A stretch of DNA of 64,000 nucleotides from Rhizobium viscosum (GTDB lineage Bacteria > Pseudomonadota > Alphaproteobacteria > Rhizobiales > Rhizobiaceae): NCBI RefSeq assembly GCF_014873945.1, contig NZ_JADBEC010000001.1, forward strand, positions 620,001 through 684,000, given 5' to 3'. The notes under the pieces were generated by a model, which ran no database searches, was not told the DNA's origin, and saw nothing but the letters and a program-made list of their open reading frames with translations. The number at the start of each line of letters is the position of its first letter. The stretch's first letter is position 1. Position numbers and translations under genes: made by a program. Below are positions 26,489 to 34,730 of the stretch, piece by piece.

Positions 26489-27361
26489 ATGGATAGTGAT
26501 CCCCAGAGAGCGCGTGTGCCGCGCGATTTCGAAAGCTTGCGCAGTACGATCATCGAGCGCAAGGCGAACATGCCGAAGCGCCTGGCGCAGGTCGCCGCCT
26601 TTGCACTCGGCAACCCTGATGAAATCGCCTTCGGCACGACGGCGAGCATTGCAGCAGCATCGGATGTGCAGCCGTCCACGCTGGTGCGCCTCGCCCATCA
26701 CCTCGGCTATGAGGGCTTCTCCGATCTCCAGAGCATTTTTCGCGAGCGGTTGCGCGACCGGACGCTGAGCTATGAGGAACGCCTCGTCACGCTGGAACAG
26801 TCCGGCGGGGATGACGAGGATGCGACGCTGCTTTCCGGCTTCATTTCGGCGGCCAGCCAGTCCGTGAACCGGCTTGCCGCGACGGTACAGACCGATACTT
26901 TTGCCAAGGCGGTCGATATTCTGGCTGCGGCGGAGACCATCTACCTTATCGCCAAGCGGCGCTCCTATCCGCTGACGGCGCACATGACCTACGCCTTTTC
27001 CAAGCTGAACATCCGCCATCAGATCGTCGCCTCGCCAAACGGTGTCGATCCGGAGATGGTGCAATTTGCCACGCCGCGCGATGCCGCGATTGCGGCGAGC
27101 TTTTCGCCCTATGCGGCTGACAGCCTCAATCAGAGCCAGGAACTTGCCGATCGCGGCGTGCCAGTCATTGCGATCACCGATTCGGCCTTCTCGCCGCTGG
27201 CTGCCTGCGCCACGCACTGGTTCGAAGTAGCAGAGGCCGATTTCGGCGGCTTCCGGTCACTCTCTGCCTCCATGGCGCTCACCATGGCGCTGCCTGTTGC
27301 CATTGCCGAGCGACGACGCAAATTACAGCACGCAAAACCCGTGAAGACCAAAATGGAATAA
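26489..27361 (+). CDS. iolR: RpiR-family repressor of inositol catabolism
   Basis: 290 aa. N-terminal RpiR helix-turn-helix (NPDEIAFGTTASIAAASDVQ, STLVRLAHHLGYEGFSDLQ) and a C-terminal SIS sugar-phosphate-binding domain (TIYLIAKRRSYPLTAHMTYA, AIAASFSPYAADS, VIAITDSAFSPL). In rhizobia IolR represses the iol genes and a pathway intermediate (a phosphorylated keto-sugar) relieves it. Its stop codon overlaps an operator-like palindrome before iolC. Confidence 0.92.
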   Translation: MDSDPQRARVPRDFESLRSTIIERKANMPKRLAQVAAFALGNPDEIAFGTTASIAAASDVQPSTLVRLAHHLGYEGFSDLQSIFRERLRDRTLSYEERLVTLEQSGGDDEDATLLSGFISAASQSVNRLAATVQTDTFAKAVDILAAAETIYLIAKRRSYPLTAHMTYAFSKLNIRHQIVASPNGVDPEMVQFATPRDAAIAASFSPYAADSLNQSQELADRGVPVIAITDSAFSPLAACATHWFEVAEADFGGFRSLSASMALTMALPVAIAERRRKLQHAKPVKTKME

Positions 27362-27398
27362 ACATTCCGAATTGACAAAGAGACGGAACCAATGTTTC
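27355..27398. promoter_or_regulatory. Paired candidate IolR operators before iolC
   Basis: GGAATAAACATTCC (27355-27368) is a perfect GGAA-N6-TTCC site, its left half covering the iolR stop codon. GGAACCAATGTTTC (27385-27398) is a one-mismatch second site. Their starts are exactly 30 bases apart, about three helical turns, so two dimers could sit on one face. They lie 57-100 bases before the iolC start. Confidence 0.6.
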
Positions 27399-27454
27399 AT
27401 TATTCAAAATTCGCGGACGGTCCAGGCCGCGTAAAAATCTAGCGGGAGGACATC

Positions 27455-29389
27455 ATGGTACAATCGAATCCGGGCTCACAGCCGGAGCCGACACTCGACG
27501 TGATCACCATTGGCCGCTCGTCCGTCGACCTTTACGGTCAGCAAATCGGTTCGCGGCTGGAAGATATCGGCTCGTTCGCCAAGTCTGTCGGCGGCTGCCC
27601 TGCCAATATCGCCATCGGCACGGCGCGGCTCGGGCTGAAATCGGCATTGATCACCCGCGTCGGCGACGAGCAGATGGGGCGCTTCATCATCGAACAGTCG
27701 GCGCGCGAAGGCGTCGAGACGAAAGGCATCAAGACCGACAAGGATCGGCTGACGGCGCTTGTGCTGCTGGCAGTGGAGGCCGAGGGCGTCTCGCCGATGA
27801 TCTTCTATCGTTCCGACTGCGCCGACATGGCGCTCGACGAAGGCGATATCGACGAAGATTTCATCAAGTCCTCACGCGCAGTGCTCGTCTCGGGTACGCA
27901 CTTCTCCCGCCCGAATACGGAGGCCGCGCAGCGCAAGGCGATCCGCCTTGCCAAGGCGAACGGCCGCAAGGTGATTTTCGATATCGACTACCGGCCGAAC
28001 CTCTGGGGCCTTGCCGGCCATGCCGAGGGCTTCGAGCGTTATGTGAAATCGGACCGCGTCTCATCGAAGATGAAGGAGACGCTGCCGGATTGCGATCTGA
28101 TCGTCGGTACGGAAGAAGAGATCCTGATTGCATCGGGTGCCGATGACGTTCTCGGTGCGTTGAAGGAGATCAGACGCCTCTCGCCTGCCACCATCGTTCT
28201 GAAGCGCGGGGCCATGGGCTGTATCGTCTATGACGGCCCGATCAGCGACAATCTGGAAGACGGCATTGTCGGCCAAGGCTTTCCGATCGAGGTGTTCAAC
28301 GTGCTCGGCGCGGGCGATGCGTTCATGTCCGGCCTGCTGCGTGGCTGGCTGAAGGATGAACCGCTGAAGACCTGCGCCACCTGGGCGAATGCCTGCGGCG
28401 CCTTTGCCGTTTCCCGCCTGCTCTGCTCGCCGGAATATCCGACCTGGGCGGAACTCGACTTCTTCCTGAAGAACGGCAGCAAACATCGCGCGCTGCGCAA
28501 GGACGAGGCGATCAACCACATCCATTGGGCCTCGACCCGCAAGGGCGATATCCCGCTTCTGATGGCACTCGCCATCGACCATCGTTCGCAGCTAACCGCT
28601 GTCTGCGACGAGCTCAGCATCGATTACAAGCAGATCGTCGCCTTCAAGCGACTGGCGGTGGAAGCCGCTGCCCGCGTTGCCGATGGCCGGACGGGCTACG
28701 GCATGCTGATCGACGAGCGCTTCGGTCGCGATGCCTTCTTCGACGCGGCCAAGAAGGATTTCACCTGGATTGGCCGGCCGGTCGAGCTTCCGGGCTCCAA
28801 GCCGCTGCGTTTCGAATTCAGCCAGGATATCGGCTCGCAGCTAGTGGAATGGCCGCTCGACCATTGCATCAAGTGCCTGTGCTTCTATCATCCCGACGAT
28901 CCGGCAGAGTTGAAGAAGGAACAGCAGGAGAAGCTGCGCACGCTCTTCGAAGCCGCGCGCAAGGTCGGTCGCGAGCTGCTGGTGGAGATCATCTCCAGCA
29001 AGAACGGGCCGCTGACCGACGATACGGTGTCGACGGCACTGGAAGAGCTCTACGCGCTCGGCATCAAGCCGGACTGGTGGAAGCTGGAGCCGCAGGCCTC
29101 AACCGGCGCCTGGAAAAAGATCGATGCCGTCATTGCCAAAAATGATCCATGGTGCCGCGGTATCGTGCTTTTGGGGCTCGAGGCTCCTGCCGACGAACTG
29201 GTGAAGGGTTTCGAGGCGACATTGGCTGCACCCTCGGTCAAGGGCTTTGCGGTTGGCCGCACGATCTTTGCCGATGCCGCGCGCGGATGGCTTTCGGGCA
29301 AGATCAACGACGAGGAAGCGATCGCCGATATGGCCGGCCGCTTCAAGCAATTGACAGAGGCTTGGCTGAAAACGCGCGGTCTCAATTAA
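27455..29389 (+). CDS. iolC: 5-dehydro-2-deoxygluconokinase fused to a DUF2090 aldolase-like domain
   Basis: 644 aa. Residues about 10-330 are a PfkB/ribokinase-type kinase (DVITIGRSSVDLYGQQIG, SVGGCPANIAIGTARLG, catalytic NVLGAGDAFMSGLLRGWL). Residues about 340-640 are DUF2090, related to class I aldolases (LLMALAIDHRSQL, FAVGRTIFADAA). IolC phosphorylates 5-dehydro-2-deoxy-D-gluconate; DUF2090 fused to IolC may supply the IolJ-like aldolase step that splits the phosphate. The fusion is common in proteobacteria. GGGAGGAC precedes the ATG. Confidence 0.95.
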   Translation: MVQSNPGSQPEPTLDVITIGRSSVDLYGQQIGSRLEDIGSFAKSVGGCPANIAIGTARLGLKSALITRVGDEQMGRFIIEQSAREGVETKGIKTDKDRLTALVLLAVEAEGVSPMIFYRSDCADMALDEGDIDEDFIKSSRAVLVSGTHFSRPNTEAAQRKAIRLAKANGRKVIFDIDYRPNLWGLAGHAEGFERYVKSDRVSSKMKETLPDCDLIVGTEEEILIASGADDVLGALKEIRRLSPATIVLKRGAMGCIVYDGPISDNLEDGIVGQGFPIEVFNVLGAGDAFMSGLLRGWLKDEPLKTCATWANACGAFAVSRLLCSPEYPTWAELDFFLKNGSKHRALRKDEAINHIHWASTRKGDIPLLMALAIDHRSQLTAVCDELSIDYKQIVAFKRLAVEAAARVADGRTGYGMLIDERFGRDAFFDAAKKDFTWIGRPVELPGSKPLRFEFSQDIGSQLVEWPLDHCIKCLCFYHPDDPAELKKEQQEKLRTLFEAARKVGRELLVEIISSKNGPLTDDTVSTALEELYALGIKPDWWKLEPQASTGAWKKIDAVIAKNDPWCRGIVLLGLEAPADELVKGFEATLAAPSVKGFAVGRTIFADAARGWLSGKINDEEAIADMAGRFKQLTEAWLKTRGLN

Positions 29390-29414
29390 GTAGAGTGAAT
29401 TTGGGAGGCGCCCG

Positions 29415-31265
29415 ATGGGCAAGACGGTAAGATTGACGATGGCGCAGGCCGTCGCGCATTTCCTCAAAAAGCAGATGACCATCGTCGACGGCAAGAAAGT
29501 GCCGATCTTCGGCGGCGTCTGGGCGATCTTCGGCCACGGCAATGTCGCCGGCATGGGCGAAGCGCTCTATCAGGTGCGCCATGAACTGCCGACCTATCGC
29601 GCCCATAACGAACAGGGCATGGCCCACGCAGCCATCGCCTATGCCAAGGCGAGCTTCCGCCAGCGCTTCATGGCCTGCACGACCTCGATCGGCCCTGGCG
29701 CGCTGAACATGATGACGGCCGCAGGCGTGGCGCATGTCAACCGCATCCCGGTGCTCTTCCTGCCCGGCGATATCTTCGCCAACCGCGCCCCCGATCCGGT
29801 ACTGCAGCAGATCGAGGATTTCGGCGACGGCACGGTCTCTGCCAATGATGCTTTCCGCCCGGTCTCGCGCTATTTCGACCGTATCACCCGGCCGGAACAG
29901 ATCATCACCGCGCTGAAGCGCGCCATGCAGGTCCTGACCGATCCGCTCGATTGCGGCCCCGTGACGCTGTCGCTCTGCCAGGACGTTCAGGCGGAGGCCT
30001 TCGATTATCCGGAGAGCCTGTTTGAGGAAAAGGTCTGGACGGTGCGCCGTCCGCAGCCGGATGCCGACGAGCTTGCCAATGCCATTGCGCTGATCAAGGC
30101 TTCGCAGAAGCCAGTTATCGTTGCGGGCGGCGGCATTCTCTATTCGCAGGCAACCAGGGAGCTTGTGGCTTTCGCGGAAGCGCATGGCGTTCCCGTCGTC
30201 GTCACCCAGGCCGGCAAGTCGGCAATCGATGAGCGTCATCCGCTGGCGCTCGGCTCCGTCGGCGTGACCGGCACCTCGGCTGCCAATGCGATTGCCGAGG
30301 AAACCGACCTGGTGATTGCCGTCGGCACGCGTTGCCAGGATTTCACGACAGGCTCCTGGGCGCTCTTCAAGAATGAGAACTTCAAGCTGCTCAGCCTGAA
30401 TATCGCGGCCTATGATGCGCTCAAGCATGACAGCCATCCGCTGGTTGCCGATGCCCGCGAGGGACTGAAGGCACTCTCGGCTGAGCTCTCCGGCTGGAAG
30501 GCACCGGCTGCCCTTGCCGAAAAGGCAACGAAGGAAAAGAACGTCTGGATGGAAGCCGCCGCCAAGGCGATGGGCACCACCAATGCCGCCCTGCCCTCCG
30601 ATGCGCAGGTTATCGGCGCGGTCGCCCGGTCGATCGGCGGCGAGAAGACGGTGCTGCTTTGCGCCGCCGGCGGGCTGCCGGGTGAGTTGCACAAGCTATG
30701 GCCGGCGACTGTTCCCGGCAGCTACCACATGGAATACGGCTTCTCCTGCATGGGCTATGAAATCGCCGGCGGTCTCGGCGCCAAGATGGCGCATCCGGAA
30801 AAGGACGTCGTCGTTATGGTCGGCGACGGCTCCTATATGATGATGAATTCCGAGCTTGCGACCTCGGTCATGCTGGGTCTCAAACTCAACATCGTTCTGC
30901 TCGATAACCGCGGCTATGGCTGCATCAACCGCCTGCAGATGGCCACCGGTGGCGCGAACTTCAACAATCTCTTGAAGGACGCCTATCACGAGATCATGCC
31001 CGAGATCGATTTCCGGGCGCATGCCGAAGCGATGGGAGCGATCGCGGTCAAGGTTTCCTCCATCGCCGAACTGGAACAGGCGATCGCCGATTCGAAGAAG
31101 AATGACCGCACCTCGGTCTTCGTCATCGATACCGACCCGTTGATCACGACGGATGCCGGTGGTCACTGGTGGGATGTGGCGGTGCCGGAAGTCAGCCCGC
31201 GCGGCGAGGTCAACAAGGCGCATGAGGCCTATGTCAAGGCACGCGCCGCCCAGCGTGTCGGCTGA
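29415..31265 (+). CDS. iolD: 3D-(3,5/4)-trihydroxycyclohexane-1,2-dione acylhydrolase
   Basis: 616 aa thiamine-diphosphate enzyme opening the ring of diketo-inositol to 5-deoxy-glucuronate. N-terminal ThDP pyrimidine-binding domain with the activating Glu in AHNEQGMAHAAIAYAK, central domain, and C-terminal PP-binding domain with the GDGSYMMMNSELATSVMLGL motif ending in NRGYGCI. Starts 25 bases after iolC with GGGAGG as ribosome site; clearly cotranscribed. Confidence 0.96.
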   Translation: MGKTVRLTMAQAVAHFLKKQMTIVDGKKVPIFGGVWAIFGHGNVAGMGEALYQVRHELPTYRAHNEQGMAHAAIAYAKASFRQRFMACTTSIGPGALNMMTAAGVAHVNRIPVLFLPGDIFANRAPDPVLQQIEDFGDGTVSANDAFRPVSRYFDRITRPEQIITALKRAMQVLTDPLDCGPVTLSLCQDVQAEAFDYPESLFEEKVWTVRRPQPDADELANAIALIKASQKPVIVAGGGILYSQATRELVAFAEAHGVPVVVTQAGKSAIDERHPLALGSVGVTGTSAANAIAEETDLVIAVGTRCQDFTTGSWALFKNENFKLLSLNIAAYDALKHDSHPLVADAREGLKALSAELSGWKAPAALAEKATKEKNVWMEAAAKAMGTTNAALPSDAQVIGAVARSIGGEKTVLLCAAGGLPGELHKLWPATVPGSYHMEYGFSCMGYEIAGGLGAKMAHPEKDVVVMVGDGSYMMMNSELATSVMLGLKLNIVLLDNRGYGCINRLQMATGGANFNNLLKDAYHEIMPEIDFRAHAEAMGAIAVKVSSIAELEQAIADSKKNDRTSVFVIDTDPLITTDAGGHWWDVAVPEVSPRGEVNKAHEAYVKARAAQRVG

Positions 31266-31331
31266 TAGATCATTCTCAATTTTCTGGAGGAGCGGCAGCG
31301 CTCCTCCGCGCCATTTCCAAGGAGACCATTC

Positions 31332-32249
31332 ATGAAGGCCAAACTCGGCATGTCGCCCATCGCATGGTGGAATGACGACCTTCCCGAACTCAGCGACGAC
31401 GTTTCTCTCGAGGAATGCCTGCGCCAGTCCCGCACCGCCGGCTTTACCGGCATGGAGCAGGGCCGCCGTTTCCCGAGCAATCCGCAAGAGATGCTGCCCA
31501 TTCTGCGCGCCGCCGACGTGACGCTCTGCGGCGGCTGGTTTTCGGGCACGCTGGTCAACGAGGAGCTTGCGGCCAACAAGGACCGTATCGCGCCGATGAT
31601 CGAGCTGTTCAAAGCGGTCAATGCCCCCTGCATCGTCTATGGCGAAGTCGGCCGCTCGATCCAGGGTGATCGCTCCAAGCCGCTCGCGACCAAGCCGCGT
31701 CTTGGAGATGACGAGATGAAGGCCTATGCGCGCCGTGTGACCGAATTCGGCGAATGGTGCGCCGAGCAGGGCATGCCGCTTTCCTACCACCATCATATGG
31801 CAGCTGTCGTCGAGACCGAGCCGGAGCTCGATGCCTTCATGAAGAATTCGGGCGCGGGCATTCCGCTGCTGCTCGATGCCGGGCATCTGGCCTTTGCCGG
31901 CGGCGACGTGCTGCGCGCGATCGACAATCACCACGCCCGTATCAACCATGTGCACGTCAAAGATATCCGCAAGGCCGTCGTCGATGGCCTGGATCGCAGC
32001 AAGCAATCCTTCCTCGACGCGGTGGCGCTCGGCGCCTTTACCGTGCCGGGCGACGGTTCGCTCGATTTCGGCGCGATCGTCAAGCGTTTCGCCGATTATG
32101 GTTATGAAGGCTGGTTTGTGGTTGAAGCCGAGCAGGATCCGCGCAAGGCGCCGCCGCAGAAAATGGCCGAGATCGGTCATGCCGAGCTGATGCGGGTCAT
32201 GACGGCTGCTGGTTATACGGTGGAGACCGAAGGTTTCCCGAAAGGGTAA
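31332..32249 (+). CDS. iolE: myo-inosose-2 dehydratase
   Basis: 305-aa TIM barrel of the xylose-isomerase-like fold, dehydrating 2-keto-myo-inositol to diketo-inositol. Family motifs: LGMSPIAWWNDDLPEL at the N-terminus, GFTGMEQGRRFP, metal ligands around SYHHHMAAVVETE, LLLDAGHLAFAGGD and INHVHVKDIR. AAGGAGA precedes ATG 31332. Operon position between iolD and iolB, with an inverted repeat element after its stop. Confidence 0.96.
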   Translation: MKAKLGMSPIAWWNDDLPELSDDVSLEECLRQSRTAGFTGMEQGRRFPSNPQEMLPILRAADVTLCGGWFSGTLVNEELAANKDRIAPMIELFKAVNAPCIVYGEVGRSIQGDRSKPLATKPRLGDDEMKAYARRVTEFGEWCAEQGMPLSYHHHMAAVVETEPELDAFMKNSGAGIPLLLDAGHLAFAGGDVLRAIDNHHARINHVHVKDIRKAVVDGLDRSKQSFLDAVALGAFTVPGDGSLDFGAIVKRFADYGYEGWFVVEAEQDPRKAPPQKMAEIGHAELMRVMTAAGYTVETEGFPKG

Positions 32250-32273
32250 CTACAAAACTGCTGGAGCCCGGAG

Positions 32274-32388
32274 CCCCCTCATCCGCCCTTCGGGCACCTT
32301 CTCCCCTGGGGGAGAAGGGAAAAAGAGGCGGGCGCGGCATATGCCTTCTCCCCAGCGGGGAGAAGGTGGCGGCAGCCGGATGAGGGGG
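32274..32388. repeat. Palindromic repeat element between iolE and iolB
   Basis: 115 bp bounded by inverted ends CCCCCTCATCCG and CGGATGAGGGGG, with inner inverted blocks CTTCTCCCC and GGGGAGAAGG. This CCCTCATCCG...CTTCTCCCC pattern is a widespread rhizobial intergenic element. It lies inside the iol operon and in RNA would fold into a long hairpin between iolE and iolB. Confidence 0.8.
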
Positions 32389-32420
32389 CCGCACTCACCA
32401 ATTCAGGAGGAGAAACACCA

Positions 32421-33218
32421 ATGCCAAACCTCAAGGTAAAACCGTCAGGCAAGACCGGCCGCGTCACGCACGTGACCCCAGAAAGCGCCGGCTGGACCTA
32501 TGTCGGCTTCGACATGTACCGTCTGAAGCCCGGCGAGACGGCCTCGGGCGAGACCGGCGAACGCGAGGTCTGCCTCGTCTGGGTGAGCGGCAAGGGCAAG
32601 GCTTCGGCCGGCACCAGGGATTTCGGCACGCTCGGCGAGCGCATGAGCCCCTTCGACGGCGCGCCGCACGCTCTTTATATTCCGATGGAATCGGCATGGT
32701 CGGTGACGGCCGAGACGGATCTGGAGCTTGCCGTCTGCTCTGCTCCCGGCGGCGGCACCTATGAGGCGAAGGCCATTCCGCCCGGCACGCATCCGCCGCT
32801 GACGCGCGGCAAGGGCACGAATGTGCGCTACGTCAACAATATCATGCCTGAAGACGACAGTTCCGCGCACTCGCTGCTCGTCGTCGAGGTCATCACGCCC
32901 GGCGGGCACACCTCGTCCTATCCACCGCACAAGCATGATCAGGACAATCTTCCGCATGAAAGCATGCTGGAAGAGACCTATTATCACCGCCTCAACCCGC
33001 CCCAGGGCTTCGGCTTCCAGCGCGTCTATACGGACGACCGCTCACTGGATGAGGCGATGGCCATCGAAGACGGCGACGTGACGCTGGTGCCGAAGGGCTA
33101 CCACCCCTGTGCGGCGACGCATGGCTACGACCTCTATTATCTCAATGTCATGGCGGGACCGAAGCGTGTCTGGAAGTTCTACAATGCGCCGGAACATGAG
33201 TGGCTGCTGAAAGCCTGA
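32421..33218 (+). CDS. iolB: 5-deoxyglucuronate isomerase
   Basis: 265-aa double cupin protein isomerising 5-deoxy-D-glucuronate to 5-dehydro-2-deoxy-D-gluconate, the substrate of IolC. Metal-binding cupin histidines appear in SSYPPHKHDQ and the downstream MLEETYYHRLNPPQGFGFQR; GYHPCAATHGYDLYYLNVMA is a family signature. Last gene of the operon; AGGAGGAG lies ahead of the ATG. With IolC, D and E the window covers the pathway from 2-keto-inositol to the phosphorylated intermediate. Confidence 0.96.
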   Translation: MPNLKVKPSGKTGRVTHVTPESAGWTYVGFDMYRLKPGETASGETGEREVCLVWVSGKGKASAGTRDFGTLGERMSPFDGAPHALYIPMESAWSVTAETDLELAVCSAPGGGTYEAKAIPPGTHPPLTRGKGTNVRYVNNIMPEDDSSAHSLLVVEVITPGGHTSSYPPHKHDQDNLPHESMLEETYYHRLNPPQGFGFQRVYTDDRSLDEAMAIEDGDVTLVPKGYHPCAATHGYDLYYLNVMAGPKRVWKFYNAPEHEWLLKA

Positions 33219-33309
33219 TCCGGCTGCAGATCGCTAAATAATCTGACAGCGGGCGAGCCGCGCAGATGGTTCAATCCTTCCATTCAAACGCAATGGATGG
33301 AGGAACACC

Positions 33310-33555
33310 ATGCGCGGCTCTAGCCTTACAATTTATGCCCAGACCACCCGACGCACGGAAACCGGACAGTCCCGGCTTCTTGCAAGTCTCGTCACTGGTT
33401 TTCGCTTGATAGCACGCAAGCTCGCCGAACGGCGCAGTCGCAGTGCCGTTATGGAGTTGTCCGACGATCAGCTCAAGGATATCGGCCTTTCCCGAGGCCA
33501 GATCGACAGCGACGTGCATATCTCGAGCCACTACTGGAGCAACAAAGGATTGTGA
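33310..33555 (+). CDS. DUF1127 small protein
   Basis: 81 aa with the DUF1127 signature at its C-terminal half: RRSRSAVMELSDDQLKDIGL followed by SRGQID. DUF1127 proteins are short basic proteins abundant in rhizobia; a few are known as RNA-binding or phosphate/central-metabolism regulators, so a regulatory role is plausible but unproved. GGAGGAACACC before the ATG is a near-ideal ribosome site. It precedes an AraC gene by 50 bases. Confidence 0.85.
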   Translation: MRGSSLTIYAQTTRRTETGQSRLLASLVTGFRLIARKLAERRSRSAVMELSDDQLKDIGLSRGQIDSDVHISSHYWSNKGL

Positions 33556-33605
33556 TAGGGTGCTGCAGCGGGCACCGCTCGCCGCGCAAAAATCCGGAAC
33601 GACCG

Positions 33606-34439
33606 ATGTCGCAATTTTCGACCGCATTGCTCTTGAAGACGAAAACCGTCGCGATCCGCGACATCGTCTGCAATGGGGAATGCCGCCACAAGAGCGACGA
33701 GGAATGCGCCCACAAGACGAGCCTCGTCTATCCCTATCGCGGCGTCTTCATGCGTCATGTCGGGCGCACCGATACGGTGGCGGAAGCCAATCAGATGCTC
33801 TTCTTCAATGCCGGACAAGGCTATCGCATCAGCCATCCTGTCGAGGGCGGCGATGCCTGCATCGATCTTTCCATCGACGAATCCCTTTTGGCCGAGCTTG
33901 CGCCCAGGGATCAGGTGCAGGCCGGCGAGCTGTTCGGTTTCAAGCGTCAGCGCCGGCGCATCGATCCGCGCGCGCAGGCGCTTGTTGCGCTTCTTCGCCA
34001 CGGGTTGCGCCGGGGTGTTGCCGAGACATTGGAGGCGGAAACGCTGGCGCTTACGCTTGTGCGCCGTTCGCTCGGCGAGCGCACCTCGCATGCGGCGGGT
34101 GCGAGTGCCGGTCGGCAGAAGCTTGTCGACCGGGCAAAACTCGTGCTCTCCTCCGATCTCGCGCGGCGCTGGACGCTTGCCGAGATCGCAACGGAAGTCG
34201 GCGTTTCGCCTATCTATCTGACGCAGGTTTTCCAGCAGGTGGAGGCAACCCCGCTTTACCGCTATCAGCTTCGGCTTCGCCTTGCCCGCGCGCTCGATCT
34301 TCTCGGCGAATATGAGGATCTGACAGCGCTCGGCCTCGATCTCGGCTTTTCCAGCCACAGCCATTTCACCGCATCCTTCCGCCAGGCCTATGGCCAGACG
34401 CCGGCGGAGTTCCAGCGCGCCACGCGGCTGCGGGCATAA
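33606..34439 (+). CDS. AraC-family transcription regulator
   Basis: 277 aa. N-terminal cupin-like sensing part (TSLVYPYRGVFMRHVGR, MLFFNAGQGYRISHPV) with several cysteines near the start (IVCNGECRHKSDEECAHK), which could bind metal or respond to redox. C-terminal double helix-turn-helix: TLAEIATEVGVSPIYLTQVF and LTALGLDLGFSSHSHFTASF, ending with YGQTPAEF. ATG 33606 has GGAA seven bases upstream; the longer frame from 33552 is unlikely. The target genes are unknown; it may control the small Cys protein downstream. Confidence 0.9.
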   Translation: MSQFSTALLLKTKTVAIRDIVCNGECRHKSDEECAHKTSLVYPYRGVFMRHVGRTDTVAEANQMLFFNAGQGYRISHPVEGGDACIDLSIDESLLAELAPRDQVQAGELFGFKRQRRRIDPRAQALVALLRHGLRRGVAETLEAETLALTLVRRSLGERTSHAAGASAGRQKLVDRAKLVLSSDLARRWTLAEIATEVGVSPIYLTQVFQQVEATPLYRYQLRLRLARALDLLGEYEDLTALGLDLGFSSHSHFTASFRQAYGQTPAEFQRATRLRA

Positions 34440-34527
34440 AGTCGCTAAAGAATTCGACAGCGACGAAAGGACCACCGGTGGTCTTATGATCCTGCCCCAG
34501 ACGGGGAGCCAACCGGAGGATGACAAG

Positions 34528-34692
34528 ATGAAGAAGACCACATGCGCTGCCTGCGACTGCGAACTCGGACCTGACGCGATCAGCGTCAAGCTCGGCGGCA
34601 AGACCGTCGAGGTCTGCTGCGAGGAATGCGCGCAGGCGCTCGGGGAAGCGGAGGCTGCCACGGCATCCGCGCCCGCAGCCGCCAAGGATTGA
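34528..34692 (+). CDS. Small Cys-rich protein, metallochaperone/TRASH-like (54 aa)
   Basis: Reads MKKTTCAACDCELG, then DAISVKLGGKTVEVCCEECA, then an Ala-rich tail. Five Cys in CxxCxC and CCxxC patterns flanking a beta-turn are typical of small TRASH/YHS-type metal-binding fingers. GGAGG sits eight bases before ATG 34528, so the longer open frame upstream is not used. Follows the AraC gene by 88 bases and ends with a terminator. Metal binding is inferred from the Cys spacing. Confidence 0.7.
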   Translation: MKKTTCAACDCELGPDAISVKLGGKTVEVCCEECAQALGEAEAATASAPAAAKD

Positions 34693-34701
34693 AAACAAGG
34701 A

Positions 34702-34727
34702 CGCGCCCACAGAGGCGCGGCCTTTTT
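34702..34727 (+). terminator. Rho-independent terminator after the small Cys-rich gene
   Basis: CGCGCC (34702-34707) pairs with GGCGCG (34714-34719), followed by GCCTTTTT. Lies in the 38-base gap before the convergent MATE gene. Confidence 0.8.
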
Positions 34728-34730
34728 CGC

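Noticed and set aside
29382..32180. Two long minus-strand frames (436 and 494 codons) across iolD and iolE
   Set aside because: Antisense to well-recognised iol genes; length comes from codon bias only.
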